This document shows, piece after piece, positions 1 to 9,794 of a DNA stretch of 64,000 bases; the stretch's first letter is position 1, and each line of letters begins with the position of its first letter. The notes beneath the pieces were generated by a model. That model was not told where the DNA came from. It was given only the letters and a program-made list of their open reading frames with translations, and ran no database searches. Position numbers and translations under genes: made by a program. The stretch covers positions 1 to 64,000 of the forward strand of contig JALQPE010002066.1 in assembly GCA_030407315.1 (NCBI GenBank), written 5' to 3'. The DNA is from Asparagopsis taxiformis. Lineage: Eukaryota; Rhodophyta; Florideophyceae; Bonnemaisoniales; Bonnemaisoniaceae.

Positions 1-155
1 CATGAATTTTATCGTTAGTAGGCGCGCTTTTCCTCTTCCTTTCAGACCCCCAATATTCTGATGCTCCAGAATGCTCCCTTGGTGCTTTGCTGTCCTTTAT
101 TATTCCTTGCTCTCTTCTGTGTTATTTCTCGGATCCGAAAGATTCTGTTTTGCAC

Positions 156-1097
156 TCAAACCAACAGAACATAGCGTCTCACAGTTGATGGACATTTTGC
201 ACAGCCCTTCTTCCATTTCTTTGATGCTTCGCAAAGTTGATGCGTACCGTTGGGATGGCTTTGCGTCGCAACTCCTTTCGTGCGTGTGAGAAGCTTTGGG
301 TGGCTTGACAAACACTGGCATGAGTATCTGGACCTCCAGGCTTGTAGTTCGACTGGGCATTTGGGTGCGCGACGGTGCTCGATACATCTGAGGCGTATTC
401 TCGCCAAGAATCGAAGCTGCTCTTCAGATACTTTTCCATTCTTCTTAAATACTGCTGTTGTGAGAGAACCGAAATGCACCCCGTTCGCAAAGCACATGTC
501 CAAGTATCCCAAGATTGAACCGTCCACAATAAGGTATCTTTGATTCACTGTATTGTATTCGCTTTGGAATAGTTTTTCGTTGATGCTGCTGGAACATTTT
601 TCTTGCTTCTTGGTCGGAAAGGAGGTTGCAAGGGTGCTCTCGCTGGAGCTTTTAGATGTAGTGCGCTTTTCTTCACCCACCGTGCGGTGAATGTTTTTTG
701 TACAACCAAATGTATCACCAACGGATGTAATCTCAACAACATCCTTTCCGAAGGTTGATCGAAGCACATTTTGTGGGCCACCCTGCGGTATACGGCAACC
801 GCCGGCCGCTACGGACTCACCTGTGTCTGTCACGCTGGTATCGGCATGGTGACCATTTTCATTTCTGTCTGCTGATGCGTCGTGTTTCTTTTGAACCGCC
901 TCCGCGCACCGTGGACCATACTCATTTGGATTGTACTGACCTGGCCCGCCTGAAGACAACATCTGCGAGCCGCTCCTAGGACGTTCTTTTCGAGCCTCGA
1001 CTGTTAATTTAGCTGCTTCAACCCTGCTTGGAAGGTCTTGGTCTATGCTTTCTACCATCTTAAATTTGACAAAGATAAATCCTCTCCTTCTCCGCAA
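156..1097 (-). pseudogene. C-terminal segment of the Ulp1-like gene (unrecognised)
   Basis: An open minus-strand frame of 313 codons lies just downstream of the protease segment and overlaps its end by about 45 bases in another frame. I recognise no domain. The sequence is rich in charged and serine residues, with a more ordered stretch near residues 190-250 (hydrophobic blocks such as RYLIVDGSILGYLDMCF). Position and strand suggest it is the continuation of the protease gene after a one-base shift or an unrecognised intron. It could also be an unrelated chance frame. Confidence 0.35.
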
Positions 1098-1862
1098 GCG
1101 TCATTTTGTGCTTCAATCGGAGCTAGACCTCCGCACTCTTCCATGCATGTAGTAATTATTTTCACATCGGTCTTTCGTTCTGCTAATTCTTCATCCCACT
1201 TCAACTTGCTTTCGAAAACATTTTTCCCGTCCAGTTCTTCCTCATACTCATACTCCACATCTCCAGGATGAGAAACTCTGCAGTTCGGGGATGAAGAATC
1301 TATTTCAATTGTTATAACGGGCGTACGTTCGAGTTCATTATCACTTGACTCCTGGTAACCAGGAAGATAGGACAGCAAGCGTCTATATACGTCCAGGTCG
1401 CTCACAATTCCGTTCTTGCATTTGCCATAATCATGAACCTCCAGTACAGTTTCAATATATCGTTTAGTACAGCAGTTCCGAATTTTTTCGGACAGCTCTC
1501 GGGAGTGGCACGTACGATAGGATTCTGTAGGAAAGTTTCCAGAGCACTTTGCGAGGCATGCTGCTGCATTCAGAACATAGAAACCGCAGCTATATGTGTC
1601 TTGCTGTATTTTGAACGACAGTACATCTAGAATGTAATTCTCTGACATAATCTTCCAGGTGATGTTTTCACATGTCTCCTCAAGGAATGCGGATACAAAC
1701 TGCAGAAGGTTTGGAGGTGATGGGTTGCCGTGTGCTATCACCCCAGTATATTCTTCCCTCTGTTCTGGTTTCTGGATCCTTCGTGGCAAAAACAACGCCC
1801 CAATGAGACCTTCTCATGTTCACGGGAATCAGAACAGACGGGGGACTGTCTCGAGCATCCAT
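1052..1862 (-). pseudogene. Ulp1/SENP-like (peptidase C48) protease domain, frameshifted
   Basis: Two overlapping minus-strand frames together hold the signature of a SUMO/ubiquitin-like-specific cysteine protease. The first (1862-1680) has SHWG with the catalytic His (codon near 1805) and YWGDS with the catalytic Asp (near 1742). The second (1795-1052) has QQDTYSCGFYVL with the oxyanion Gln and the nucleophile Cys (near 1588). Spacing and order (H-D-Q-C) match family C48, which cleaves SUMO-like modifiers from proteins. A single-base frame change is needed between Asp and Gln (about 1715-1725), so the copy is broken or the sequence has an indel error. Ulp1-like domains occur both in host deSUMOylases and as passengers in DNA transposons; I cannot tell which applies here. 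Confidence 0.6.
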
Positions 1863-1866
1863 GCAC

Positions 1867-2253
1867 CTAAAAGAATTCCTTTAACGTTTTCGAACAATCC
1901 GTTATCTTCAAATAGTCCATTTGGAAACAGTTTCGCACCAGCCATGAACAACTGTGCGGAATTACATGCAAAAACGACAAAATTTCACCCATGACAAGCT
2001 CAGATAGGCCTGCCAACATTAGATGGTCGTCGAGCATTGATCCTCGTTTTGAATGTTCGCACCAAGGCCGTGCGTCGTCATTGCAGTTGAACGACGAAAT
2101 CAACTCTTCCAGGTACAGACGTACTATAATTTTCTCCTCTCCATTGGTATCCATCCCAATTGATCCCAATAGTTCCAGGAATTCATCTATCAGCGCGGTG
2201 GGCCCATTTTCATCAGTGGAAGATATGGAACCCATGCTCTCCAGATCTTCCAT
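1867..2253 (-). pseudogene. N-terminal part of the Ulp1-like protein
   Basis: This 128-codon minus-strand frame sits immediately upstream of the catalytic segment. It ends at a stop 4 bases before the next frame begins, so a frame change joins the two. The acidic N-terminus is followed by an amphipathic stretch (SMLDDHLMLAGLSELVMGEILSFL). That resembles the entry helix region preceding the His motif in Ulp1 proteases, where a W-L-N/D-D-like motif is common. The identification rests mainly on position and is weak on sequence alone. Confidence 0.4.
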
Positions 2254-2752
2254 TGCCTAATTATGCAGTTTGGAAAAGATCTGCGTAGGAAAAAATCTTG
2301 TGCGCACAGTGCTTAGACTGATAGTCAACTACCAAACGCTTTTGTGACGGAATCGCATAGAAAACAGCAAATTGTTTGAATCTTGAGATGTTAATTGTCA
2401 CCAGCGCAGAACGGACGCGTCTGAATAACGGAAATTCTTTGAGATCGCATAAAAAAGACGGCGGGTAGAAATGCTTGTGTGGTTTGTGAGATTTCGCGCG
2501 CAACAGTGATGTCAGGTGGCAGTGGTCGTGGCGGAGCGGATATGGCAGTGAGCTGTGCGTTGGCAGGTGGGGTCTCGATAAAGAGTGGACCATTTCCGAG
2601 CCGGTCCTAATTGTAGTGCCGCCCATTTTGAGATTTGAATCTGCGCGCCGCCGGGTTTTACAACAGCGAAAATGTGGTGGAAATTCAGGTTTCACTTTTG
2701 GGGAACTTGAAAGTTTGCCGTCACCAAAACTGAAAATTTTAAACAACTGGTG

Positions 2753-3034
2753 TCACGTCCAAATCTTCCACTTGTCACACAAACCAGCACGATGAGAGAA
2801 CCCTCCCAGAGAAGCCGTTTCGAAGGGTATCGCTAACGATACTTTTTTCAGCTTTTCGACAGTCAGCTTGTTTCTGACCAATGCCATGGCGTTTTGCAGG
2901 GCCACTTTGTCATACTTTTCCGACGAGTTTATGTGATTGGTGCGCCCCCGGGCCACGGAGAGTGCCGGGCCACGCGTTGGACGAGCTTCAGTAATTGGTC
3001 GAAATCGTTTGACGAGTGCTTCTGATTCGTCCAA
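2753..3034 (-). pseudogene. Possible Psq/CENP-B-type helix-turn-helix N-terminal segment
   Basis: A 93-codon minus-strand frame contains YDKVALQNAMALVRNKLTVE followed by a second helix and IPFETASL. This resembles the Psq-type helix-turn-helix pattern (aromatic residue, alanine-rich helix, short turn, second helix, then an IP-x-x-T-L tail). Such domains bind DNA and are often linked to transposase-derived proteins. It lies on the same strand as, and upstream of, the Ulp1-like segments, so it may be the first part of the same decayed mobile gene. The 2254-2752 stretch between them has an open frame (2746-2261) in which I recognise nothing. Confidence 0.35.
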
Positions 3035-3135
3035 ATCTCACCGTCCATACCGGCGGTAGATTAAGCACTCCCCAAATACTATTCTATATCTCTCATCTCC
3101 ATCTATTCAATCAATTACCTTCCTGCTGATAATTT

Positions 3136-3263
3136 TGTTAGACTATAAAGAATGTTGTGCCTGCGCAGACACTAGAGTTGGCATGTCGCCTGGTTATATG
3201 GATATCCCAACGGAGCGGAGCCGATTGGCCAGGGAGGAGATGAGGGATATGAATATCCCAACA
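3136..3263 (-). repeat. TRIM 3' LTR (long form, 128 bp)
   Basis: On the minus strand this LTR opens with a motif of the form TGTTGGGATAT-CAT that recurs 51 bases further in. Between the copies lie about 40 bases including a ccaat box. The 5' LTR has only one copy of the motif. The remaining sequence is identical in the two LTRs apart from one base. Confidence 0.85.
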
Positions 3264-3437
3264 CGCCCCCGCTCCCTGGGCAAGCGGTGAAGCGGTAGGA
3301 GGCGTAGTAGCCTGAGGCGTTGGAGCCTGTCTTGAATAGATAAGAGTCTTGTTGTTGACTTGTCGTAGCGGGATTTGTCGTCGCTGTGAATTGATTGGCG
3401 GTAGTTGCGTCGCCGTGTTGAATAAATTATGATGCAG

Positions 3438-3493
3438 CGGTGCTTGTGAGAATCGAACTCACGCAGTCCGGTTAGCGGTAACGGCCCATAACC
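3438..3493 (-). other. Primer-binding site plus tRNA-like 3' half in the TRIM
   Basis: On the minus strand the primer site (3493-3482) is followed by sequence containing a perfect T-arm. The stem GTGAG/CTCAC encloses the 7-base loop TTCGATT (3462-3446), and the 7 bases AAGCACC (3445-3439) then resemble an acceptor 3' strand. The T-loop also satisfies a Pol III B-box. No matching 5' half (acceptor, D-arm) is present, so this is not a complete tRNA gene. It may be a captured tRNA fragment or chance; the T-arm fit is close enough to note. Confidence 0.5.
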
Positions 3494-3689
3494 TGTTAGA
3501 CTATAAAGAATGTTGTGCCTGCGCAGACACTAGAGTTGGCATGTCGCCTGGTTATATGAATATCCCAACAAATTTCGCAATATGAGATGTGACTGCTGAT
3601 ATCCTTATCATTAGCTTGAACTAGATTATTAGCGACTGTTCGTCAATTCAGTGAATGTAATGGTGTGTCACTTGCGACATTGTCACTCC

Positions 3690-3760
3690 TTCAATTTGCG
3701 TTTGTGCTTCTACTAGCGCTTGTGAAGTTAAAATAACTTCTGCGTTCCTTGAAATCCTAG
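3690..3760 (+). repeat. Shared 3' terminus of a dispersed repeat family (copy 1)
   Basis: The block from the gtttgtgcttctac stretch to ctag at 3757-3760 recurs near 19830-19882, 38540-38599, 22150-22187 and 63845-63883. This copy has a perfect 6-bp hairpin (GAAGTT at 3724-3729, AACTTC at 3735-3740), then 16 bases, CTAG, and a T. That organisation is what Helitron 3' ends look like. Only the end is recognisable here. Confidence 0.6.
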
Positions 3761-3916
3761 TATTTATACGTTCACCACCTGACGCCGCCGACGTAGTAAA
3801 GAGTTAAGGGACTACTCCTTCAGCAACAAGTTCTAAAGACTACTGTAAGGTGCAATATTGGTCTGATCATCTGACAGATAGCTCACGTACCTCACCAGCA
3901 CAACTTAGTACTATGA

Positions 3917-4396
3917 TCACGGAATACCGTCATCAGACAACCTGCACTGATTCGTAGCCATTGAAACACCGGTTCCCGGACCAGGTACCATTTCGTCAAC
4001 CACCGCAAGGGTATTCGTACATCGCATACAACAAGAATTGACAATGGCCTGTCCATCAGCAGCGAAAGTAGCGAAACTCCCAGGATCACAGCTCAGCGCA
4101 AACAAGTCGTTTACGCATCCATTATAGCAGTTCAGTGCCTCCATCTGCACCATCTGTTCCAGCAGCTGCATTGGCGGAGGGCAGCGTGGCTCCGTTGTTA
4201 TCCACAGGAGCTAACACTGTCACAGTAGCCACTGAAGTTCCACAGGTACACCTTCCCGATGTGGCTGTCACCCCAATGGTTCCTGCAATCGCGAACGAGC
4301 AAGACTGTGATGGAGATGGTGGACGGAGGTTGTAGGAGTAACAGATGGTGTCACCGACGCAGTAGGGACACAGATGGTGTTGGCGTCACGCTAGGG
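3917..4396 (-). pseudogene. Secreted Cys-rich protein family, 3' half (cut by copia element 1)
   Basis: The minus-strand frame ALNCYNGCVNDLFALSCDPG...NSCCMRCTNT...TNQCRL closely matches the C-terminal Cys-rich domain of the intact gene at 28648-29532. Plus-strand sequence up to 4396 continues this with the CSF-AGTIG and GRCTCGTS blocks and degenerate V-T-P repeats, but in shifting frames. It stops exactly at the LTR of element 1 and resumes on the far side at 10367. This is therefore the downstream half of one gene split by the insertion, with further frameshifts. Confidence 0.8.
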
Positions 4397-4968
4397 TGTC
4401 GCGAGACTTAGAACGATCTTGACGTGTAATTTGTGTCTTAGGAAGTTGCTATGATAACTCAAGAATCCACGTTAGAGTATCTTCCAGTAATCTTCCTTTC
4501 TTCGGTCTGCGTTATTTCAGGACAATCAATAATTGGCCGGAGTAATCGCCTGACTTCAGTGGCTCCCTTCTTGTTATTTCAGAGCGTTATACTCGGAGTA
4601 ATCAACGATGGTAGACCTTCACACTATGCACCAATTACTGGGACGTTCCGTCCAGAGCAAGTGGGCGCAAGAATGGCTGTGTAACAAAGTACAATTGTTT
4701 TGGTTGTGTCTTGCTTTTGTATATCCTTGATACCTTCTCAACAATAGCTACATCTATCTGCTTATATACTACTACGTTCTGTGCTGCGACAGACTCTCGT
4801 AAATACTCTCCTGTGATTATTACGCTTGTGATAAATAGTATTTCATGTCATACTCGATATCATGTTACGTGTCAGCAGGAAGTAAAGCATAGAGTCCGGA
4901 TTGAAACTAAAAATCACATTTGTCAGTATTGCGTGTATCTACACATGTTAGTATTGCGTGTATCTACA
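4397..4968 (-). repeat. Element 1 3' LTR
   Basis: A 572-bp repeat, apparently identical to 9795-10366. At the U3 end (minus strand) the terminal 19 bases occur twice, 25 bp apart (plus-strand copies at 4925-4943 and 4950-4968). Two hairpin units of the form gttatttcag-stem-loop-ggagtaatc lie at 4511-4547 and 4573-4603, near the opposite end. Confidence 0.92.
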
Positions 4969-5880
4969 CACGAGCATTTTCTCTGATTGACAAATGTGTC
5001 TGTCATTCCATTCTGCCCATCCTGTTGGAGTAAATTCAATTCTGTTCTCACGCAATAGAATCTTCAAAGGATGGTCGTCTTTGAGTATGTTAGACTTGGT
5101 GAGACCATCTGCAGGATTTTGTTGTCCCGGAATCCACCCAATTGTTCTTATTTCCTTGTTCATATGGGCTTGACGGATAGCTGCAATGTCGATTTGCAAT
5201 CTCTTTTCAAGAGTCGCTGAGTTCTTAGCCACACAATTAAAAGTTGTACGCGAATCGACATAAGCATCCAATGGTATTTCCCGATTAAGTATCTCTTGTA
5301 TCGTGTGTTTTGCAATATATGCTTCATCATAACCCTGCACCAGAGAGAGTACCTCTGCTGCCATAACAGAACGCGTAACTCTTCGGCACTTCTTACTCCC
5401 ATAATGAACGATGTTCGCAGATTTGTGCTTGTCCATCAATACGATTAGAAAACCAGTTTGTGACGAGAGGTCATTATTTCCAAACGAAGAATCGGTGAAC
5501 AAGACCAAATGAATGGATTCCAAGTCTTGTGGAATGAATCGTATTCCATCTTGGCTGGTATTATTGCAATAACGTATTAGTTTCTTGAGCATATTCTCGG
5601 ATTTAGAGGTCTCAGTTTCGAGACATGCGGACAGAAGTTGAGTAGGACTGGCCAAGTCTGGTCTGCATGTGGTAGCAATATACTGTATTTTGGCTCGAGC
5701 GCTTATTGATTCATCTTTTGAAGTAGGAACGGACATGGAAGTTAGTTTCTGAGCTTGGCTTAATAAATAAGTTCCTTGTCTTTCGCGTGTTATTGTAGAT
5801 CCGTTAAAATCACAACATTCTCCAAGTTTAAGCACTTCTCGGTTTCGTCTTAAACTTAGACGATTCTCTTTCCTCTTCAT
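4948..5880 (-). pseudogene. Element 1 pol: reverse transcriptase end and RNase H
   Basis: A 310-codon frame carries copia RNase H motifs in order: LFTDSSFGN (first Asp), MAAEVLSLVQG (Glu), DAYVDSRTTFN (Asp) and NPADGLTKS (last Asp). These are the D-E-D-D metal-binding residues that degrade RNA in RNA:DNA hybrids during reverse transcription. The N-terminal part continues the connection region after the QVDD motif of the preceding frame, from which it is shifted by one base. The stop lies 21 bases inside the 3' LTR. Confidence 0.88.
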
Positions 5881-7096
5881 CTAGGAATTTATCGTCACCG
5901 AGTCCAAAAGTATCATCCACTTGTAGAATGGTAAGATCAGGGGCTTTTGAATGTGAGGTCGTGTGCGTGCGGTAGAGGATACAGTTGTCCGCTTTGCACA
6001 TATTCATGTCCAATCGTTGTATATGATGATCTCGATAAGTAATATACCAATGTAATCCCGATTCAGGAATCCCATATAGAGGCTTAACTGCCAAGAGTAC
6101 TTTGTCGGAAGGAATTTGCATCTCTGACGGTGGTTTTAAGTACACTTTCCGCAGAAGTCTGTCACGGCTCTGAATATAGGCCTGAGTTACATCTCGAGTA
6201 TAAGGTTTTTGCTCGGGGAATAGGGCTGCCATGCATAGTGCCAGGCGTTGGCCGAATCTAGAAATAGTCGGTGCTTTTGTTGGTATGCACCTGCTCTCAT
6301 GGTCACGATAGTTCTGTGCGACCAGTCGTGATTTTGCGGTGAATTTTCCATCGCTACGTTTCTTCATTGTGTCCACCCATCGCATTCCATATATTCGCTT
6401 TCCTCGTGGTACTGTGGATCTTGGTACAACTTTAAACACACCTTGTTGCAGTAAACCATCAATTTCTTTCTGTCGTGACGCCGAGAAATCCTTCATCTCT
6501 ACAACAAAACCAAGATCTCCTTTGAAATTTCCGCTTCGATACTCATCGTTCTCGTCCGTTGTGAAGCAATTTCTGTTGTCAGTGCATTGCAAAATTACAT
6601 CATCCATGGAGTTGTCTGGTTTGACAACATGTGTGCGGAATATCTTCCTACCATTTGGAAGCTGTACAACCACTGTTTCTCCTTCGATTGACACAAATTT
6701 GAATGGTCCTTCCCACTTGTTCGTCTTTGCCCTATATACCCGAACTGGAGCTCCGTAGTGTAAGCGTTCTAATTTGTTGTTCTCCTTCCCGAACGGCCCT
6801 CGATACTTTTCTGCAAATTTTAATCTCCGGGTTGCTTGTTCTTTCTGAACGTCCTTCATAGCCTCGTCAATTGCTTTGGCACGTTCTATATGCTGTGGGG
6901 CGGGAGTATTTCTCGCAGGTTTTGGCAAAGCTCCGAACACGCACAATGTTGGACATAATCCCTCTGGTCCGACTGTGCTATTCACACAGTGAAGCGCCAT
7001 CTGTAGTATGTCTTGCGGCTGATCTTTAGGAAGGGCCAATTTTAGCTTGAGAAATGCTCTGCGGAGTGGAGCATGATAGCGTTCGACATGTGTCAT
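5828..7096 (-). pseudogene. Element 1 pol: integrase C-terminus and reverse transcriptase
   Basis: The 422-codon frame opens with THVERYHAPLRRAF, which carries the catalytic Glu of the integrase DDE triad, then a basic integrase tail. The reverse transcriptase follows, with KEIDGLLQQGVFKVV and ultimately ILQVDDTFGLG. QVDD replaces the usual YVDD, a variant also seen in element 2, and keeps both catalytic Asp residues. The frame ends shortly after this motif; RNase H lies in the next frame. Confidence 0.88.
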
Positions 7097-7752
7097 TGAT
7101 GAAGGATTCTCAACTGGACTAGTAAGTAGTTGTATTCCAGAGACTTCGGCAGATCCTTTAAACTCACGGGATATGAATGGGATCCTTGATCAATTCGTAG
7201 ATAGTCTGGAGGCCCCATATAAACATTAGACCATATTCGGATAAATGCATTCCATACATGCTCTGAAGATACATTCCTTAAGAATGTGGCAGCTGAAAAA
7301 TGTGTGGCCTCATCAACAACATGTAGAATAGGTTTGTTGTCTATGTACATGATGTCAGCAGCGACAATACTGTTAAACCTGCCATCTTCACTACCAACAG
7401 TCAGTTTAAACCTTTTAGGTTTTGTGGCCAGCTCAGTACATACTCGACATCTCTCAGTCAAGGTTTGGATAGCATCGCGTACATCTGTATGACATTCATC
7501 CTTTCTTGCTCGTTTCAATAGATTATAAAGAGCACTCACAGAAGGATGACCGAACGCGCGATGGAGCTTCTTCAATTCGTCATATGTAAACAGTGCAATG
7601 TCTGGCGTCCATTCATAGACTAGAAGATCATTCTTGACTGCTAAGGGTATAGCTGTTCCCTTGTAGAGCAGGCAATCGCGTTGGACACTCAAGTCTATCC
7701 CAGTATTCTTGAGATCTCGTCTACTCAATAGGGATTTGCAATCCTCACGCAA
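7093..7752 (-). pseudogene. Element 1 pol: pre-integrase zinc domain and integrase core
   Basis: The 219-codon frame contains LHRAFGHPSVSALYNLLKRA...CRVC, the His-His-Cys-Cys zinc domain before copia integrase. It also has ADIMYIDNKPILHVVDEATHFSA with the first catalytic Asp and YLRIDQGS with the second. The third catalytic residue is in the next frame. A single-base shift separates them near 7150, at a slightly different place from the equivalent break in element 2, so the breaks are independent. Confidence 0.88.
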
Positions 7753-7775
7753 GATGTGAAATACAATGTCACATG

Positions 7776-9278
7776 TTAAGCCAAATTCTGGAAATGGGAT
7801 TGCGATGGATGTAGTACCAATAGTCTTGAGTTTGCTACCAAGACCATGTATATTTCTTCCATCCGATTGAATGTCTGCAACAATTCCAAATTCCCGACAG
7901 TATGACCTGTACTGGTAAGACTCATAATGCTTAGTCTGTTTGCACCAGTGTCAATTACTATCCCATTGAACTCAGAATGTCTTTCAGTACTGACGAGTGC
8001 AGTTTCCATCCTATCCATCTCATCCTTCAAATTAGTAAGGAATCCACAACTATGTAGGTATACCTTGTTTGCCAAGTGTGCCTCCAATTCAACGTTTAGA
8101 TCCTTAATCTCATCCACATGTAACCCAGAGTTGTATTCTGATGAATCTGCATGATCTTCGTCATAATCCAAACTACTATCATCTTCGTTTGCCATCAAAA
8201 CGTTGAAAACATCCTCAATTGCCACGAATGCTTTCTCGCCTCGAAGACGTTGCACTGCCTTTTCAACTTCTACACGTGAGTGGAACTTATTTGCCATATG
8301 TGGTTCACCACACACCCAACATCCCTTCACTCTTGAAAGCTTGTTTCTCCGATTAGATCGTTGCATTCTATTAGGGTATCTCTTGATGTTTCTTTCAGCT
8401 TTTCCTCTATATTTCTGTCCAATACCAAAATATGCATCGGCTTCCTTGGTCGAAAAGCTGTAGTTTTGAGCGGATCCCATCTCACTTGACAACATAGATG
8501 CAATTTTCTGGTTTGCATCATGTGCTGTGGCGGGTAATTGTATCTTCAGTACTCTTTTGACATCAGGTATATCTGCTGCTGTGATCAATTGATCCCTAAG
8601 AAAAATATCCTCACGATATCGCCTGTCTAATTGACGTTGTATTTTTCCAAGATGTGCTGACATCTCTCTGAATACTGCCAGTTGAGATTTGTCAGGGCTG
8701 CGCTCAAACCATTTGGTAAGCCTAGTGTCATGCCATTCTTGCAGAAGCCTAGATCTTTGTTCGTCAGACGTAAACCACGAAAGAAGTAGATCAATTGCCT
8801 CCTTGTAGTTACCAACCTTTCCATTGATGTGTGAGGCATAGTATGACAAAGCTGCACCATCCAACATTATTGGAAGTCCCTTCAGCATCTCATCATTCGT
8901 GATGTTGCACATATCAGCAGCTAATTCGTAAATCTCAATAACTCCCATTATATCTTCATCCCATTGACCTCCGTACTTTTGACGGAACCCAAAGGCCTTT
9001 AGGAGTCCTTGCATGCCTGATGATCTGCTACTTGATACATCAGAGCAAGTTTTGTATCCAGTCGTCGCAATATTTCTGTTCCCAGGAAGATTACCTCTCA
9101 TACTTGTGTCAATTTTGATCTTTTCATAATCCTTTTCGAAACGGTTCGATATAGACTTCTCCATCTCTGCAGCTTCAACTGCCACCTCAGCTGCATCAAG
9201 AGCAGTATCAGCTTCTTCGATCTCATGATCTTCGGTTGATTTTTCGTTCATCAGAGGGATTTTTCCATCTCCCAACAT
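7776..9278 (-). pseudogene. Element 1 gag (main part), nucleocapsid zinc motif and protease
   Basis: The 500-codon frame covers a capsid-like region (QGLLKAFGFRQKYGGQWDED...WFTSDEQRSRLLQEWHD) and a basic segment. A zinc-knuckle variant CWVCGEPHMANKFH follows, in which ligands fall as C-x2-C-x3-H-x5-H rather than CCHC. After an acidic spacer comes the aspartic protease motif GIVIDTGANRLSIMS. The end runs out of frame about 30 codons later. Gag and protease share one frame, so no programmed shift is needed between them in this lineage. Confidence 0.85.
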
Positions 9279-9718
9279 GCCAAGAGTGCCTTACGGACTG
9301 GGTAGCCCCTCTTGCACAGAATCCTTACTCCTCTAGATGTTAGTGCTTTACGCAACTTCATTGCTTGGGATGACGTGAAATTTTCAATGACTGGCTTAGA
9401 GAAATTGCAGGTGAAATCACACCATATTGCGTCTCCTTCCGTAATACCCAATTCTTCATATCGTTTACACCAACGATTTACATAGTTGTCCACATTCAAC
9501 TTGTACTGGTTCCATAAATCTCTATTTGCTCCTTTGTCTGGCGGTAAAGGCTCATTATCATCGTCCATGTCATTTTCACTTAACTCCTCTCTTCTTGCAT
9601 CTGATGCAGGTGTGCGTGACCTATTGCTGCTAGATTTTGCGCCTTCGCTTTGTATGCCAAGACCAGTGATTTCGATGTTATCATCTGCAACATGCACATC
9701 GTTATCGTTCTGATTCAT
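9251..9718 (-). pseudogene. Element 1 gag N-terminus
   Basis: A 155-codon frame starts at ATG 9718, 77 bases inside the 5' LTR. It has an acidic, serine-rich leader and then LWNQYKLNVDNYVNRWCKRY...RKALLACWE, which matches the N-terminal gag of element 2 (LEEYVDNWCGVYIK...RKALINCW). A one-base shift near 9265-9275 puts the rest of gag in another frame; element 2 is continuous at this point. Confidence 0.8.
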
Positions 9719-9783
9719 CTGTTGTATCGCTTGGTTATAGCTTCTCTTGCTTCTCTAGCATATATGCTTCAGATTCGCAAAAT

Positions 9784-9794
9784 AGTTATATAAC
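9784..9794 (-). other. Candidate primer-binding site of element 1
   Basis: On the minus strand the base after the 5' LTR begins gttatataact. The same sequence follows the 5' LTR of element 2 (18526 downwards) although the internal sequences differ further on. It is not the initiator-Met half-tRNA complement (ggttatg) used by other elements here. The primer tRNA is not identified. Confidence 0.55.

Larger units (their letters stand above)
3136..3570 (-). mobile_element. TRIM-type non-autonomous LTR retrotransposon, 435 bp
   Basis: Two terminal direct repeats (3136-3263 and 3494-3570) start with tgttag and end with caaca, and surround 230 bp of non-coding sequence. Read on the minus strand, the 5' LTR (3570-3494) is followed at once by ggttatgggccg. 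That is the complement of the anticodon-loop half of initiator tRNA-Met, the primer type used by copia/Ty1 elements. The 3' LTR (3263-3136) is preceded by a G-rich tract (3264-3273 on the plus strand as c's), a reasonable polypurine primer. A perfect 5-bp duplication flanks it. No coding capacity exists, so an autonomous copia-like partner must supply the proteins. The two LTRs differ by a 51-bp segment missing from the 5' copy. Confidence 0.85.
3131..3575. repeat. Target-site duplication aattt flanking the TRIM
   Basis: The 5-base sequence aattt at 3131-3135 and at 3571-3575 directly abuts the TG and CA ends of the miniature LTR element. This is the duplication expected for an integrase-mediated LTR-element insertion and it fixes both boundaries. 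Confidence 0.9.

Noticed and set aside
3438..3493. A functional tRNA gene on the minus strand
   Set aside because: Only the T-arm and an acceptor-like 3' strand are present; the 5' acceptor strand and D-arm are missing and the LTR occupies their place.
4451..4986. Two short plus-strand genes inside the left LTR of element 1
   Set aside because: They recur at 9849-10369, are opposite to the element's coding strand, and are chance frames in LTR sequence.
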